Shown here: positions 41,682-56,316 of the stretch, in pieces
Layout of the letters: each line of letters begins with the position of its first letter
Numbering within the stretch: position 1 is the first letter of the stretch
Source: Curtobacterium flaccumfaciens
GTDB taxonomy: Bacteria; Actinomycetota; Actinomycetes; Actinomycetales; Microbacteriaceae
Direction: 5' to 3'
Assembly (NCBI GenBank): GCA_029689965.1
Contig: CP121450.1
Location: 2,852,001 to 2,916,000, forward strand
Length of the DNA: 64,000 nt
Translations under genes and position numbers: made by a program
Notes under the pieces: generated by a model
The model's input: only the letters and a program-made list of their open reading frames with translations
Told to the model about the DNA's origin: nothing
Database searches by the model: none

Positions 41682-42597
41682 TCAGACCTTGAGGTAGCGG
41701 CGGATCGCGATGAGCGCCGACAGCCCCGCGAGGACGATGCCGATCACGATCACCGCCGGGACCACGACCGCCGCGTCCCCCATGCCGATGAACGCCGTGC
41801 CGGAGAACCGCTGCGACAGGTAGTTCCGGACGAAGAACCAGACCACGGCGACGATCGCGCCACCCGCCAGGACCGCCCCGATGGCGGCGGCGATCACCCC
41901 CTCGAGCACGAAGGGTGTCTGGATGAACCGGTTCGACGCCCCGACCAGGCGCATGATGCCGAGCTTCGCGCCTTCGGCTGAACGCCGACAACCGGATCGT
42001 CGTCGCGATGAGCAGCACGGCCGCGATGAGCATGAGCGCCGCGATGCCGATCGCCGTGTACGACGACGCGTTGAGCAGGTTGAAGATGGGCTGCAGGTAC
42101 CCGCGCTGGTCCACGACGCTCTGCACGCCGGCGACCTTCGACAGACTCTCGACGAGGACGTCCGCTTGCGACGGGTTCTTCAGGTTCACCCAGAAGGTCT
42201 CGTTGAGGTACTCGGGCTTGACGAACTCCGTCGCTGGTGAGTCCTTGAACTGCTGCTTGAAGCGGTCGTACGCCTGGTCCTGGTCCTCGTAGTACGTCTT
42301 CTCGATGTACGGCTTGAGGGTCGAGGACTCGAGCTGTGCCTGCACCTGCTGCCGCTGGTCGTCAGTGGCCTTGGCGCCCGTGCAGTTGCCGGTCGTGTCG
42401 GTGTCGGTGCACAGGTAGACGGCGACCTGCGCCCGGTCGTACCAGTACCCCTTCATCTGGTTGATCTGCATCTGGAGCAGGATCGCGGTGCCGACGAACG
42501 TCAGCGAGATGAAGGTCACGAGGACGACGGACACGACCATCGACGCGTTGCGCCGCAGGCCCGAGCCGACCTCGGACATGACGAGCCCGAGCCTCAT
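41682..42597 (-). CDS. ftsX: Cell division protein FtsX
   Basis: FtsX is the permease of the FtsEX complex that controls peptidoglycan hydrolases at the septum. The cytoplasmic start [20 protein letters not shown], the first helix [20 protein letters not shown], an extracytoplasmic domain of about 160 residues ([20 protein letters not shown]) and three C-terminal helices are clear. [20 protein letters not shown] is the conserved loop. One extra base near 41970 (coding strand GAAGCTC for GAGCTC) splits the frame; removal gives [15 protein letters not shown]. Its start overlaps ftsE (ATGA). Confidence 0.93.
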
Positions 42598-43352
42598 CGG
42601 ATGATCCCCGGGATGGTCTGGATGCCGGTGGTGTTCGAGACACCGCCGCCGCGCTGGATGGGCACGGCCTGGGTCTGGTAGCCACCGGACTGCTCGTCGC
42701 GCAGGATGGTCCCGTTCGAGAAGCTCGATGACGCGGCGCTGCATCTGGTTCACGATGCTGGCGTCGTGGGTCGCCATGAGCACGGTGGTGCCTCCCTGGT
42801 TGATGCGTTCGAGGAGCGCCATGATGCCGGCCGAGGTCGTCGGGTCCAGGTTGCCGGTGGGCTCGTCGGCGAGGAGGATCGCCGGCTTGTTGACGACGGC
42901 GCGGGCGATCGCCACGCGCTGCTGCTCACCGCCGGACAGCTCGTGCGGCATGCGGGTCGCCTTGCCGGCGAGGCCGACGAGCTTGAGCACGTCGGTGACC
43001 GCCTCGCTGATGAAGCCCTTGCTCTTGCCGATCACCTGCAGCGAGAACGCGACGTTGTCGAACACGTTCTTGTTCGGGAGGAGCCGGAAGTCCTGGAAGA
43101 CCACGCCGAGGTTGCGGCGGAAGTACGGGACCTTGCGCGACGACAGGGAGCCGAGACGCTGTCCGAGCACGTGGATCTGCCCGCGCGACGGCTTCTCCTC
43201 CTTGAGCACGAGGCGGAGGAAGCTGGACTTGCCGGACCCGGACGCGCCCACGAGGAAGACGAACTCCCCTTGAGGATCTCGAGGGAGATGGCGTCGAGGG
43301 CGGGGCTCGGGTTGCCCGAGTACACCTTGGTGACCTGGTCGAATTTGATCAT
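42594..43352 (-). CDS. ftsE: Cell division ATP-binding protein FtsE
   Basis: FtsE is the ABC ATPase of FtsEX. It starts [20 protein letters not shown]. The Walker A motif is [15 protein letters not shown], the Q-loop [15 protein letters not shown], the signature [15 protein letters not shown], Walker [14 protein letters not shown], and the H-loop TVLMATHD. One G is missing near 43269 ([15 protein letters not shown] after repair). One base is extra near 42718 (GAGCTTCTC for GAGCTCTC), which restores the tail [20 protein letters not shown]. The C-terminal tail of about 40 residues after the ATPase is longer than in Gram-negatives and usual for this family of bacteria. Confidence 0.94.
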
Positions 43353-43423
43353 GACCGGATCAGGGTAGGTCGCGCGGCCGTGAAATCAACCGAGGCGCGC
43401 GGCGCGGGTCCGCAGGGACCCGC

Positions 43424-44533
43424 TCAGTCGTCGTCGCGCTGCTTGCGCCAGCGGATGCCGGCGTTGATGAAGCCGTCCAGATCGCCGTCGAACACGGCTG
43501 AGGGGTTGTTCACCTCGTGCTCGCTCCGGAGGTCCTTCACCATCTGGTACGGCGCGAGGACGTACGAGCGGATCTGGTCGCCCCAGCTCGCCGTGATGGT
43601 GCCGGCGAGCTCCTTCTTCTTCGCGTTCTCCTCTTCCTTCTTCAGGAGGAGCAGGCGCGACTGCAGCACGCGCATGGCGGCAGCGCGGTTCTGGATCTGC
43701 GACTTCTCGTTCTGCATCGACACGACGGTGCCGGTCGGGATGTGGGTGAGTCGGACCGCGGAGTCCGTCGTGTTGACGGACTGGCCGCCGGGGCCCGACG
43801 AGCGGAACACGTCGACGCGGATGTCGTTCTCCGGGATGTCGATCGACTCGGTCTCCGGCATGAGCGGGATGACCTCGACCGCGGCGAACGACGTCTGACG
43901 CTTGCCGGCGGCGCCGAACGGGGACATCCGGACGAGGCGGTGCGTGCCGGCCTCGACCGACAGGGTGCCGAACGCGTGCGGGGCGTCGACCTCGAAGGTC
44001 GCGGACTTGATGCCCGCCTCTTCCGCGTAGGAGGTGTCCATCACGGTGGTCTTGTAGCCGTGCTGCTCCGAGTAGCGGAGGTACATCCGGAGCAGCATCT
44101 CGGCGAAGTCGGCGGCGTCGACGCCACCGGCACCGGCGCGGATCGTGATGACCGCGGGGCGGTCGTCGTACTCGCCGTCGAGGAGCGTCTGCACCTCGAG
44201 GTCGCTCATGGTCTTCTGGATCGCCTTGAGCTCCGCGGCGGCCTCGTCCGCGGACTCCTGGTCGTCCGCCTCGTTCGCCATCTCGACCAGGACCTCGAGG
44301 TCGTCGATGCGCTGCTCGGTGTCCGTGACCTTCTTGAGCTCCGCCTGACGGTGCGAGAGCGCGCTCGTCACCTGCTGCGCGTGCTCGACGTCGTCCCAGA
44401 GGTCCTGGGCCCCCGCCTGCTCGCTGAGGTCCGCGATCTCGCGCTGCAGGCGGTCGACGTCGACCACCGAGCGGATGTTGCCGAAGGTCTCGCGGAGGGC
44501 GGAGATCTGCTCGGTGAAGTCCAGTTCGACCAT
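43424..44533 (-). CDS. prfB: Peptide chain release factor 2
   Basis: RF2 ends translation at UGA and UAA. The intact protein has about 369 residues. The stop-codon recognition motif is present as [14 protein letters not shown] (SPF) and the catalytic GGQ as [20 protein letters not shown]. Unlike in E. coli, there is no internal UGA and no programmed frameshift; the frame is continuous. I placed the start at the ATG 44531-44533 ([18 protein letters not shown]); the GTG six bases upstream is also possible. Confidence 0.94.
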   Translation of the reverse strand: MVELDFTEQISALRETFGNIRSVVDVDRLQREIADLSEQAGAQDLWDDVEHAQQVTSALSHRQAELKKVTDTEQRIDDLEVLVEMANEADDQESADEAAAELKAIQKTMSDLEVQTLLDGEYDDRPAVITIRAGAGGVDAADFAEMLLRMYLRYSEQHGYKTTVMDTSYAEEAGIKSATFEVDAPHAFGTLSVEAGTHRLVRMSPFGAAGKRQTSFAAVEVIPLMPETESIDIPENDIRVDVFRSSGPGGQSVNTTDSAVRLTHIPTGTVVSMQNEKSQIQNRAAAMRVLQSRLLLLKKEEENAKKKELAGTITASWGDQIRSYVLAPYQMVKDLRSEHEVNNPSAVFDGDLDGFINAGIRWRKQRDDD

Positions 44534-44605
44534 GGTCACCGATCCTACCGGCGTGCGTCCGACGCACGTGACCGCCTGGAGGCGCGGTGCGGCCCCGGCG
44601 GCCGG

Positions 44606-45792
44606 TCACCGCCCCAGGATCGGTTCCCTCGACGCCATCCCCGCGGCTCCCGCACGCGCCACCGCGTCCGGCAGCGCGGCCAGGAACGCATCCACGTCCG
44701 CCTCGGTGGTGGTGTGCCCGAGCGTGATCCGGAGCGCTCCCCGGCGTCCTGCTCGGACAGCCCCATGGCGAGGAGCACGTGCGACGGCTCGGGGACGCCC
44801 GCCTGACACGCCGACCCGGTCGACACCGCCACCCCCGCCGCGTCGAGCAGGAACAGCAGCGAGTCGCCCTCGCAGCCCGGGAACGTGAAGTGTGCGTTGC
44901 CCGGCAGCCGGTCGACCGGGTCCCCCATGAGCACCGCCGACGGCACGGCCTTCCGCACGCCCGCGATCAGGCGGTCGCGCAGTTCCCGGAGCGACGCGTG
45001 CGGCATCGACGCCGCGACCCCGAAGGCCGCTGCTGCCGGCGCGTCCTGCGTCCCGCTCCGCACCTGCCGCTGCTGACCGCCGCCGTGGATGAGCGGTTCC
45101 ACCGTCGCCCGTCGCCCGAGCACGAGCGCGCCGATGCCGACGGGTCCGCCGACCTTGTGCGCGGACACGCTCAGCGCGTCGAGCCCCGAGCCCGGAACGA
45201 CACCGGGACCTGGCCGAACGCAGCGACCGCGTCGCTGTGCACCGGCACGCCCGCGGCGTGCGCGAGTGCGACGATCCGCGACACCGGCTGGATCGTGCCG
45301 ACCTCGTTGTTCGCCCACAGGAACGTGACCAGGGCGACGTCCGAGGCGTCGGCGAGTCGTGCCTCCAGGCCGGCGAGGTCCACGTGACCCTGCGCGTCCA
45401 ACGGGACCACGTCGACGAGCGCGCCCTCGTGCTGTTCCAGCCACGACACGGTGTCGACGGTCGCGTGGTGCTCCCCTGCGGGCACGACGATGCGCGGACG
45501 CGGGCGGTCCTGCTGTCGGGCCCAGAACAGCCCCTTCACCGCGAGGTTGACGCTCTCGGTGCCCCCGGAGGTGAACACCACCTCGACCGGATCGGCGTCC
45601 AGCGCAGCGGCGACGGCGGCCCGACCGTCCTCGAGGAGCATCTTCGCCCGCTGCCCTGCGCTGTGGATCGACGACGGGTTGCCGACCGTGCCGAGCGCGG
45701 CTGTGAACGCGGCGAGCGCCTCCGGCAGGATCGGCGTCGTCGCGGCGTGGTCGAGGTAGACCGGCGCGCTGCTGTCGTTGTGGATGGGGCAC
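44606..45792 (-). CDS. Cysteine desulfurase (NifS/IscS type)
   Basis: The enzyme removes sulfur from cysteine for Fe-S clusters or tRNA thiolation. Marks: VYLDHAATTPILPEALAAF, VFTSGGTESVNLAVKG, the PLP Lys in SVSAHKVGGPVGIGALVL, and the active-site Cys loop GVAVSTGSACQAGVPEPSH. GALRITLGHTTTEADVDAFL is the C-terminal block. Bases are missing near 44741, 45193 and probably 45786; with the last, a GTG at 45790-45792 gives VPPIHNDSSAPVYLDH. It is divergent from glgX. Since tRNA modification genes such as mnmA often lie beside this class, that role is possible. Confidence 0.9.
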
Positions 45793-45844
45793 CCCCTGAT
45801 CGAGCGATTCCAGGATACCCGCGGGTCCTCGTACCCTGGTGGGC

Positions 45845-47854
45845 ATGCACGAGACCGCCGTCGACGAGACCCCCGGGTTCCTCCTGGGCGACGGCGTCCC
45901 GCGGTTCTCGGTGCGGTCGGCCTCGGCGACTGCCGTGTCGGTCGTGGTCGACGGCCTCGGGACCTTCCCGATGACGCAGGACGGCGACGTCTGGGCTGTG
46001 GACGTGCCGGGCGTCCGGCCGGGACACACCTACCACCTGCTGGCGGACGGGCCGGCGGGGCCCCGCGACGAGTTCGACCCGACGCGACCGCTGCTCGACC
46101 CGTACGCCCGCGGTATCGTCCGTGGCTCCGCGGCGCGGTGGACCAGCGTGGTCGTGGACGACGCCTTCGACTGGGCGGTGTGGTCAAGCCGTCGACGCCG
46201 CTCGACCGCGCCGTCGTGTACGAGGCGAACGTCCGGACGCTGACCGCCGCGAACCCCGCCGTCCCCGAGCACCTGCGCGGCACCTACGCGGGCGTGGCGC
46301 ACGAGAGCACCATCGCGCACCTGCACCGCATCGGCGTCACCACCCTCGAGCTGCTGCCCGTGCACGCCTTCGACACCGAAGCGTGGCTCCGGGACGCCGG
46401 CCGCGAGAACGCCTGGGCTACAACAGCCTCGGGTTCTTCGCGCCGCACGCGGCCTACGCCTCGGCGTCGGCGCAGGCGGCGGGGCGTCCGCCGTGCTGCG
46501 GGAGTTCAAGGGCATGGTCCGGCTGCTGCACGAAGCGGGGATCCAGGTCGTGCTCGACGTCGTCTACAACCACACGGCGGAAGAGGGCGCGGCGGCCCGA
46601 CCACCTCGTTGCGGGGGCTGGACGGCGCGAACCGGTACCGGTGGACCCCCGACGGCAACGCGTACCACGACACCACGGGGTGCGGAACACGCTCGACACC
46701 TCGGTCGAGGCGACGGCGGACCTCATCGTGGACAGCCTCGTCCACTGGGCACGGGACGTGCGGGTCGACGGGTTCCGCTTCGACCTCATGGCAGCCCTCG
46801 CCCGTGACGCCGACCACGTCTTCGATCCGGCGCACCCGCTGCTCGAGCGGATCCGGAGCCACCCGGACCTGCAGGACGTCCTCGTCGTCGCCGAGCCGTG
46901 GGACGTCGGGCCGGACGGTTGGCGGACGGGCTCGTTCGGCGCGCGCACCAGCGAGTGGAACGACGGGTTCCGGAACACGGTCCGGCAGTTCTGGCTGACC
47001 GACATCGCCGAGGAGCGCCGCCACGGCTCCCCCGCGACCGGCATCGGGGCGCTCGCCGGGGCGCTGACCGGCTCGCGACCGCTGTTCGACACCGCGCGCG
47101 GGCCGCTCGCCGGAGTCAACTTCGTCACGGCGCACGACGGCTTCACCCTGCTCGACCTCGTGTCGTACGACGGCAAGCACAACGAGGCGAACGGCGAGGA
47201 GAACCGCGACGGGTCGAACGACAACCGCTCGTTCAACCACGGCGTCGAGGGCGACACGGCCGACCGGGGCGTGCGCGCGGCCCGGGACGGTCGATGCGGA
47301 ACCTCCTTGCCACGCTCATGCTCTCCGCCGGGGTGCCGATGCTCACGGCCGGCGACGAACGCAGCCGCACCCAGCACGGCAACAACAACGCGTACGTGGT
47401 GTCCGAGGACCTCACCCCGTCGACTGGTCGGCCGACGAGGACGCCGAGGCGATGACCGAGGCGGTCGCCGCGCTCGCCCGGCTCCGCGCGGCACATCCCG
47501 CGCTGCGCCCGACGCGCTTCGGTGTCGAGGGACAGGAGACCCCGGAGCTTCGCGGATGTCCTGGTACGGGCCGGACGGGCACCCGATGACGGTCGAGGGC
47601 TGGGACCAGCCGATCCACCGGGCGCTGCAGTACTACGTCGAGTCGACGCCCGAGCACGAGCCCTTCGACCGTGTCCTCGTGGTCGTCCACGGCAGCGGGC
47701 GCACGCGGACATCACCCTCCCCAGCCGCGAGGACGTGCTCGGGTACCGCCTCGCCTGGTCGAGCGAGAAGCACCGGGACCACGAGCGGCTCCGGCCCGCC
47801 GGGCAGGTCTTCACGGCCTACGGCCCCGGCATCCACGTCTTCGAGATCGCCTGA
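45845..47854 (+). CDS. glgX: Glycogen debranching enzyme GlgX
   Basis: GlgX hydrolyses alpha-1,6 branches of glycogen. The N-terminal CBM48 part begins [20 protein letters not shown]. The GH13 barrel shows [34 protein letters not shown], the nucleophile region [15 protein letters not shown], the acid/base [15 protein letters not shown], and [20 protein letters not shown]. The end is [11 protein letters not shown]. Nine one-base losses (near 46170, 46417, 46480, 46583, 46679, 47290, 47418, 47552 and 47698) cut the gene, the densest in the window. Repaired length is about 670 residues. It starts the glucan set glgX-glgE-glgB. Confidence 0.9.
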
Positions 47855-47863
47855 CGGCGGGCC

Positions 47864-48011
47864 GGCGGCGTCTCGCGCGCTCCGGCCGCGCCTGGTGCGC
47901 GAGACGCCGCCAAGTGCGCGAGACGCCGCCAAGTGCGCGAGACGCCGCCAGGTGCGCGAGACGCCGCCGGATCCGGCGGTGTGTCGGCGGCTCCCCGGCG
48001 TCTCGCGCGTC
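47864..48011. repeat. Family D minisatellite: four 19-bp units
   Basis: Four units of 19 bases occupy 47895-47970, type GTGCGCGAGACGCCGCCAA. They are flanked by inverted copies GGCGGCGTCTCGCGCGC (47864-47880) and GGCGTCTCGCGCGTC (47997-48011). The 47855-48192 region contains this array, a family A palindrome and no gene I can support. Confidence 0.85.
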
Positions 48012-48060
48012 GGGCGGTGCATCGACGACGCACCACGGGCCCTGGCGCGGACCGCCCAGC

Positions 48061-48102
48061 GGCCTGGAGGCACGGGGCGGCGCCGCCACGCGCCTCCAGG
48101 CC
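48061..48102. repeat. Family A palindrome between glgX and glgE
   Basis: GGCCTGGAGGC (48061-48071) and GCCTCCAGGCC (48092-48102) form an 11-bp stem around a GC-rich middle containing CGGCGCCG. It is probably a terminator after glgX. Confidence 0.7.
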
Positions 48103-48192
48103 GGCTCCTCCACAGGTCCACGGCACGCCCGGTTCTCCACAGACCGCGCCTTCCGGAGAACGCGGAGCCGCTCGCCGGGTAGCGTCGGCTCC

Positions 48193-50186
48193 GTGGCCAC
48201 CGCAGACCGACCCCGCCGACCGAAGATCGGGCGCATCCCGATCACCGAACTCTCCCCCACGACGCCCAACGGGTTCCCCGGCAAGGCGTTCGACGGCGAG
48301 GTGATCACGTTCGGGGCGACCGTCTTCCGTGAGGGGCACGGCACCATCGGTGCGGACCTCGTCCTCGAACGACCGGACGGCGGGACGCGCACGGTGCCCA
48401 TGGCCCTCGTCGCCCAGGGGACCGACCGGTACGAGGTGACCGTGCAGGTCGACCACGTGGGGGTCTGGACGTGGCGCGTCGAGTCCTACTCCGACGACTG
48501 GGCGACCTGGTTGCACGCCGCGCGCCTGAAGATCGCCGCCGGGGTGGACACCGAGGCGACGCTCCTCGACGGTGCCTCGCTCCTCGACCGCCTCGCCGAC
48601 GAGACCGGCTCCCCCGCGGCCACCCGCGCGGCCGGACGGGTCCGCGACACCGGCCTCCACGCGAGCGAACGCCTGGCGGCCGTCGACGACCCTCGGATCA
48701 CCGGCGAGGTGCAGGACGCCCCGCTCACCTCGCTGCGCACGCACTCCGCCACGCAGCTGCTCGACGTCGAGCGGACCCGCGCGGGCGTGGGCGCCTGGTA
48801 CGAGTTCTTCCCCGGAGCGAAGGCGCGAGGAAGAACGCCGACGGCTCCTGGAAGAGCGGCGACTTCCGCACCGCGGCACGACGCCTGCCGGGCGTCGCCC
48901 GGATGGGCTTCGACGTCGTCTACCTGCCACCGATCCACCCCATCGGCACGACCGCACGGAAGGGTCCGAACAACACGCTCACCCCGGGGCCGCACGACCC
49001 CGGCAGCCCGTGGGCCATCGGGGGCCCGAGGGCGGACACGACGCGATCCACCCGGACCTCGGCACCGAGGACGACTTCCGCGACTTCGTCGAGACGGCGA
49101 AGAACACCGGGATGGAAGTCGCCCTCGACTTCGCGCTGCAGTGCTCGCCCGACCACCCGTGGGTGACCGAGCACCCCGAGTGGTTCACCGTGCGGGCGGA
49201 CGGCTCCATCGCGACCGCCGAGAACCCGCCGAAGCGCTACCAGGACATCTACCCGATCCAGTTCGACTCCGATCCGGAGGGCATCGTCACCGAGGTCCTG
49301 CGCGTCCTGCGGCACTGGATCGCGTTCGGCATCCGGATCTTCCGCGTCGACAACCCGCACACCAAGCCGCTGTGGTTCTGGGAGCGCGTGATCCGGGAGC
49401 TCCGCGACGAGCACCCGGACACGGTGTTCCTCGCCGAGGCGTTCACCCGACCGGCGATGATGCGGGCCCTGGCCGAGGTCGGGTTCCAGCAGTCCTACAC
49501 GTACTTCACGTGGCGCAACTCGAAGGACGAGATCGCCGAGTACTTCACCGAGCTGTCGCACGAGACGAGCGCGTACCTGCGCCGAACCTGTTCGTGAACA
49601 CGCCGGACATCCTCACCGAGTACCTGCAGTTCGGCGGCCGGGCGGGCTACAAGGTCCGCGCGGCGCTGGCGGCCACGGGTGCGCCCACGTGGGGCATGTA
49701 CTCCGGGTACGAGCTCTTCGAGGACGTCGCACGCCCGGGCTCCGAGGAGAACATCGACAACGAGAAGTACGAGTACAAGCCGCGCGACTTCGCCCTCGCC
49801 GAGGCCGAGGGCGCAAGCCTGGCGCCGTACGTCACGATGCTCAACCGGTTCCGGCAGGCGCACCCCGCGCTCCGCCAGCTCCGCAACCTGCACGTGCACG
49901 ATGCCGAGGACCCGGCGATCGTCGTGTACTCCAAGCACCTGCCGGGGCGGTTCATCCGCTCGGGCCGAGACGACACCGTGATCGTCGTCGCCAACGTCGA
50001 CCCCCACTCGGCCCGTGAGACCACGGTCCACCTCGACCTCGCCGCCCTCGGTCTCGATGCCGAGCAGGCGTTCGACGTCCGCGACGTCGTGACCGGCCAG
50101 CGCTGGGTCTGGGGATCGTCGAACTACGTCCGCCTGGACGCGTTCCAGGAACCCGTGCACCTGCTCGTCGTGGAGGGACCCCGCCG

Positions 50187-50190
<4 letters not shown>
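48193..50190 (+). CDS. glgE: Alpha-1,4-glucan:maltose-1-phosphate maltosyltransferase
   Basis: GlgE adds maltose units from maltose-1-phosphate to alpha-glucan. The N-terminal domain starts [20 protein letters not shown] with [20 protein letters not shown]. The barrel shows [40 protein letters not shown], the nucleophile in [18 protein letters not shown] and the acid/base in [16 protein letters not shown]. The C-terminal part ends [15 protein letters not shown]. Bases are missing near 48828, 49028 and 49588. About 665 residues, GTG start. The stop overlaps the glgB start by four bases. The usual upstream genes for maltose-1-phosphate supply (treS, mak) are not in this window. Confidence 0.94.
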
Positions 50191-53131
<2,941 letters not shown>

Positions 53132-53154
53132 GCGTCTGCGGCCCTGGACACCGC

Positions 53155-53212
53155 CACGGGACGGACGGGAGGCCCGGTACCAGCTGGTACCGGGCCTCCC
53201 GTCCGTCCCGTG
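53155..53212. terminator. Perfect 58-base palindrome downstream of glgB
   Basis: Positions 53155-53183 are the exact reverse complement of 53184-53212, with centre CAG/CTG and no spacer. The core contains GGGAGGCCCGGTACC, related to family A. It starts 24 bases after the glgB stop and could end both glgB and the converging thioredoxin-TPR transcript. Confidence 0.85.
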
Positions 53213-53234
53213 CACGCGCGCGGTGCCTCGTCGG

Positions 53235-53375
53235 AGCGAGACGCCGCCGGCCGGGAGGCGCACCGCCGGCCGCGCCAGACGCCGCAGGATTCGGCGGCGT
53301 CTCGCCGGCTCGGCGGCGTCTCGCCGGCTCGGCGGCGTCTCGCCGCGAAGGCGGTGTCTCAGGAATCCGAGACAC
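53235..53375. repeat. Family D minisatellite, inverted copy
   Basis: Three 19-bp units at 53292-53310, 53311-53329 and 53330-53348 (CGGCGGCGTCTCGCCGGCT type) are the reverse complement of the kind seen at 47895-47970. A fourth is degenerate. GCGAGACGCCGCCGG at 53236 provides an inverted half. It lies between glgB and the thioredoxin-TPR gene. Confidence 0.85.
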
Positions 53376-53386
53376 CCCCGGACGCG

Positions 53387-54403
53387 CTAGTACAGGGCGC
53401 TCGCCAGACGACGGCGGGCCGCCACCACGCGCGGGTCGTCGGTGCCGATGAGCTCGAAGTACTCGACGAGCCGCACACGCAGCGCCTCGCGGTCGTCGCC
53501 GAACACCGTCGGCACGAGGTCGAGGAGTCGACCGAACGCATCCTCGACGTGACCGCCGGAGACGTCCAGGTCGGCGACCGCGAGCTGCGCCGACACGTCC
53601 GAGGGGCCGGCGGCCGCGGCGGCACGGATGTCGTCGGCCGTGTGACCGTTCAGCCGGTCGAGGAGTGACACCTGCGCCAGCCCCGCGACGGCCATCTGGT
53701 CGTGCGGGTCCTGCGCGATGGCGGTCTTGTACTCCTGGATCGCGGTCGCGTAGTCGCCCTGCTCGATCGCGTCGTAGGCGGCCTGGTGATGCGGCGGCAG
53801 GGGCTCCGGCTCGGGCTCGCCCTGCTCGGCGACGTCGGCCGGGTCGGCGGCGTCGACGGTCACACGCCCGGCCACCCCGTTCTGCTCGGCGGCGGCGAGC
53901 ACCTGCTCGTACACGTCTCGTACCTGGGCCTCGGGCAGCGCGCCGACGAAGAGTCCGAGCGGACGTCCGCCGATGAGTGCTGCGACGGTGGGGATCGACT
54001 GCGCCTGGAACGCCTGCACGAGCTGCGGGTTCGTGTCCGCGTCCACCTTGGCGAGCAGGACCCGACCGTCGTACTCGGCGGTCAGCTGCTCGAGGATCGG
54101 CGAGAAGCTGCTTGCAGGGCCCGCACCACTCGGCCCAGATGTCCACGATGACGGGGACGACTGTGGAGAGCTGCAGGACGTCCTGGAAGGTCTGGTCGGT
54201 GACGTCGAGGACGAGCGACGGGACGGTCAGGTCGGCACCGGTCTCGCTGCCCGGCTCACCGGCGGCATGGGCACCGACCGGAACGGCACCGGAGCCCGCG
54301 GCGGCGGCGGCGGCCGGCTGCTGCGGCCGCTGCGCGCGGTCGACGAGGGACGACAGGTCGACGGCTCCGCGGAGACCGGACGGGGTCGGGGGACGTTGGT
54401 CAT
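53387..54403 (-). CDS. Thioredoxin-TPR protein (CnoX/YbbN-like)
   Basis: A thioredoxin domain (residues about 50-155) has the active site [20 protein letters not shown] and the cis-Pro region [24 protein letters not shown]-like helical part follows ([40 protein letters not shown]). This order matches CnoX/YbbN, a chaperone-redox protein that guards substrates from oxidation. The ATG at 54401-54403 is preceded by AGGTG and overlaps the upstream gene (ATGA). A base is missing near 54392. One is extra near 54107, where CAGCTTCTCG stands for CAGCTCTCG. About 335 residues. Confidence 0.88.
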
Positions 54404-56129
54404 TGCACCTCACTCGCTGCTGTCAGGCCCTGCGTGAACCCGAGCAGGACCACTTTGTCATCCGTGCCCACCGGGGGCACGTAGAAGAGCAACTGCACAC
54501 CGTAGGTGGCGCTGATGCCCTTCGTGCTGGAGTCGACACCGGAGAGCGCCTTGACCGCACCCTCGGTGTTCACCTCGGCACCGGCGGCCGTGGGCGTGAC
54601 CTTCTCGATCTCGTTGAGGTCAGCGGAGACGAGTGCCCCGCGCCGTCGGTGGCGATCGCCACGGCGCTGTCGTCCGGGACCTCGGACGAGTACTCGATCT
54701 TCGCGGTGTCGGGCAGCGACGCGGACTTCTTGTCCTTGTACGCCTTGCCGATCGTGGACCGGAGTCCGTCGCCGTCCGCCTGGAAGTACGACGCGTACGC
54801 GCTGTCCTTGTCCTTCGACAGGATGTCGCCGTAGACGCGGCCGATCTGGTCCGGTGCGATCGAGAGCAGCTTCGTGTTCGGCGCGAGCAGGGCCGCACCG
54901 AGCGAGGTGGGCGCCAGGCTCGGATCTTCGCCGCCGCCTCGAGCGAGACGTCGTAGGCGACCTTGTAGTCGTCGCGCGCGGAGTCCTGGACGAGCGTGAG
55001 GGCCTGCGGCGCGGACTTGGCGTCGCAGTCCTCGGCGACCACGGCGAACACCGTGCGGGGCCACGAGTCCGTCTGCTGCGGCAGCGCCACGCACACCTGC
55101 TCGGCGGAGATCGCCGGGGGCGCGTCGACGTCCGAGTCCTTGCCGCGGATCGTGTAGTTCGCCTCGCGCAGGTCCAGGGCGGCACCGGTGAACCGCTCGG
55201 CGGCGACCTTCGCGTCACGGGCTGCGTCGGCCTTCTTCGCGACCTCGGCCACGCGCTGGACGACCCGGCCGATCTGCTGCTTGGTCGCGGCGGTGGGCTC
55301 GGACTGGGCGGCACCGGTCGCGGTGGCGGTCGGGGTCGGGCTGGCGGCGGACCCGCCCTGCGGCCAGTAGTCGGAGGAGCAGCCGGCGAGACCGAGCGCG
55401 CCCACGAGCACCACGGGACCGCCACGAAGGCCCGGCGTCCGCGGCGCCCGCGCACCGGTACCTGGGCGCCGGCGGCCGCGGCACGACGCGAGGCGCGCAC
55501 GCGCGGCGGACGCGACCCCCGCTGCGACGGCGTGGGCCGCGGCCCCGGCGCTGGTGCACGAACGCCCACACGAGCAGGACGACACCGCCGACGAGGAAGA
55601 CGGCACCGGCGACGAGGAGCGGCCCGACGGTCGGCGTCGCCGTGTCCCGCGGCCAGGTCACGGACACGTCGCTCGGGGCGGCGCTCGTGCCGTCGCCGAC
55701 GATGAGCACGGAGACGTCCTTCGGCAGCCGCACGGTGAACTGGCCGGCACCGTCGTACTCCTGGTACCAGAGGTCGCTGCCGGCGGGGTCCGGGACCGAG
55801 GTCTCGCTGCCGGTCGTCCGGCCGACGAGCTTCGCCTGGTCGGCGTCGAACCGCAGGGTCGTGTGCTTCGCGTCGCCGATCCACGCGTTCACGTCGGTCG
55901 TCCTGCCGTAGGCGGCGAACACCTTGCCGGAGCCGGACACGTTGATGCGCTGGTAGCCGGGGTTGGCGTTGAGCGTCGACCCCGGGATCACGGTCACCGG
56001 TGCGGAGCTCTTCGACGACGATGCCGCGACGAGCGACGACGGTGGCTCGAACACGGTCCGCTGGCCGACCGCGAGCGCGACGAGCAGCAGACCGATGACG
56101 AAACTGACGATCGCCAGGACGAATCGCAC
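54400..56129 (-). CDS. Uncharacterised three-segment membrane protein
   Basis: After repair it has about 575 residues. A first helix ([20 protein letters not shown]), an extracytoplasmic beta-rich part ([20 protein letters not shown]) and a second helix ([20 protein letters not shown]) make up segment one. A basic cytosolic stretch follows. A third helix ending [20 protein letters not shown] has a lipobox-like Cys. A second extracytoplasmic domain ends [21 protein letters not shown] recall close homologues only as hypothetical proteins in Microbacteriaceae. Bases are missing near 54636, 54931, 55421 and 55545. The GTG start has GGAGAAG before it. It is translationally coupled to the thioredoxin-TPR gene. 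Confidence 0.75.
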
Positions 56130-56260
56130 GGATCTTCTCCCTACCGCGCCGGGGGTGGGGGTGACGGCGCGCGAATCAGCGCTCCAGGATAGCGAGGGAG
56201 TCTGGACGGCGCATCCCCCACCGCTGTCCGCGGTCACAGCCGGCGGCACCCGCTCGCCAC

Positions 56261-56266
56261 TACAAT
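56261..56266 (+). promoter_or_regulatory. Possible -10 element of the FilP-like gene
   Basis: TACAAT lies 51 bases before the GTG start of the coiled-coil gene in the divergent 187-base gap. It is a good -10 match, but no convincing -35 is at the right distance. Confidence 0.4.
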
Positions 56267-56316
56267 CGTGGCCGGGCCTTCCCTGTGCCCTCCGCCGAGC
56301 ACCCAGGAGCGAACAC

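Noticed and set aside
43424..44533. Programmed +1 frameshift in prfB
   Set aside because: The frame is continuous from start to stop with no internal UGA after a Shine-Dalgarno-like site.
47895..47970. CRISPR-like repeat array
   Set aside because: The 19-base units are directly adjacent with no spacers and no cas genes nearby, so it is a minisatellite.
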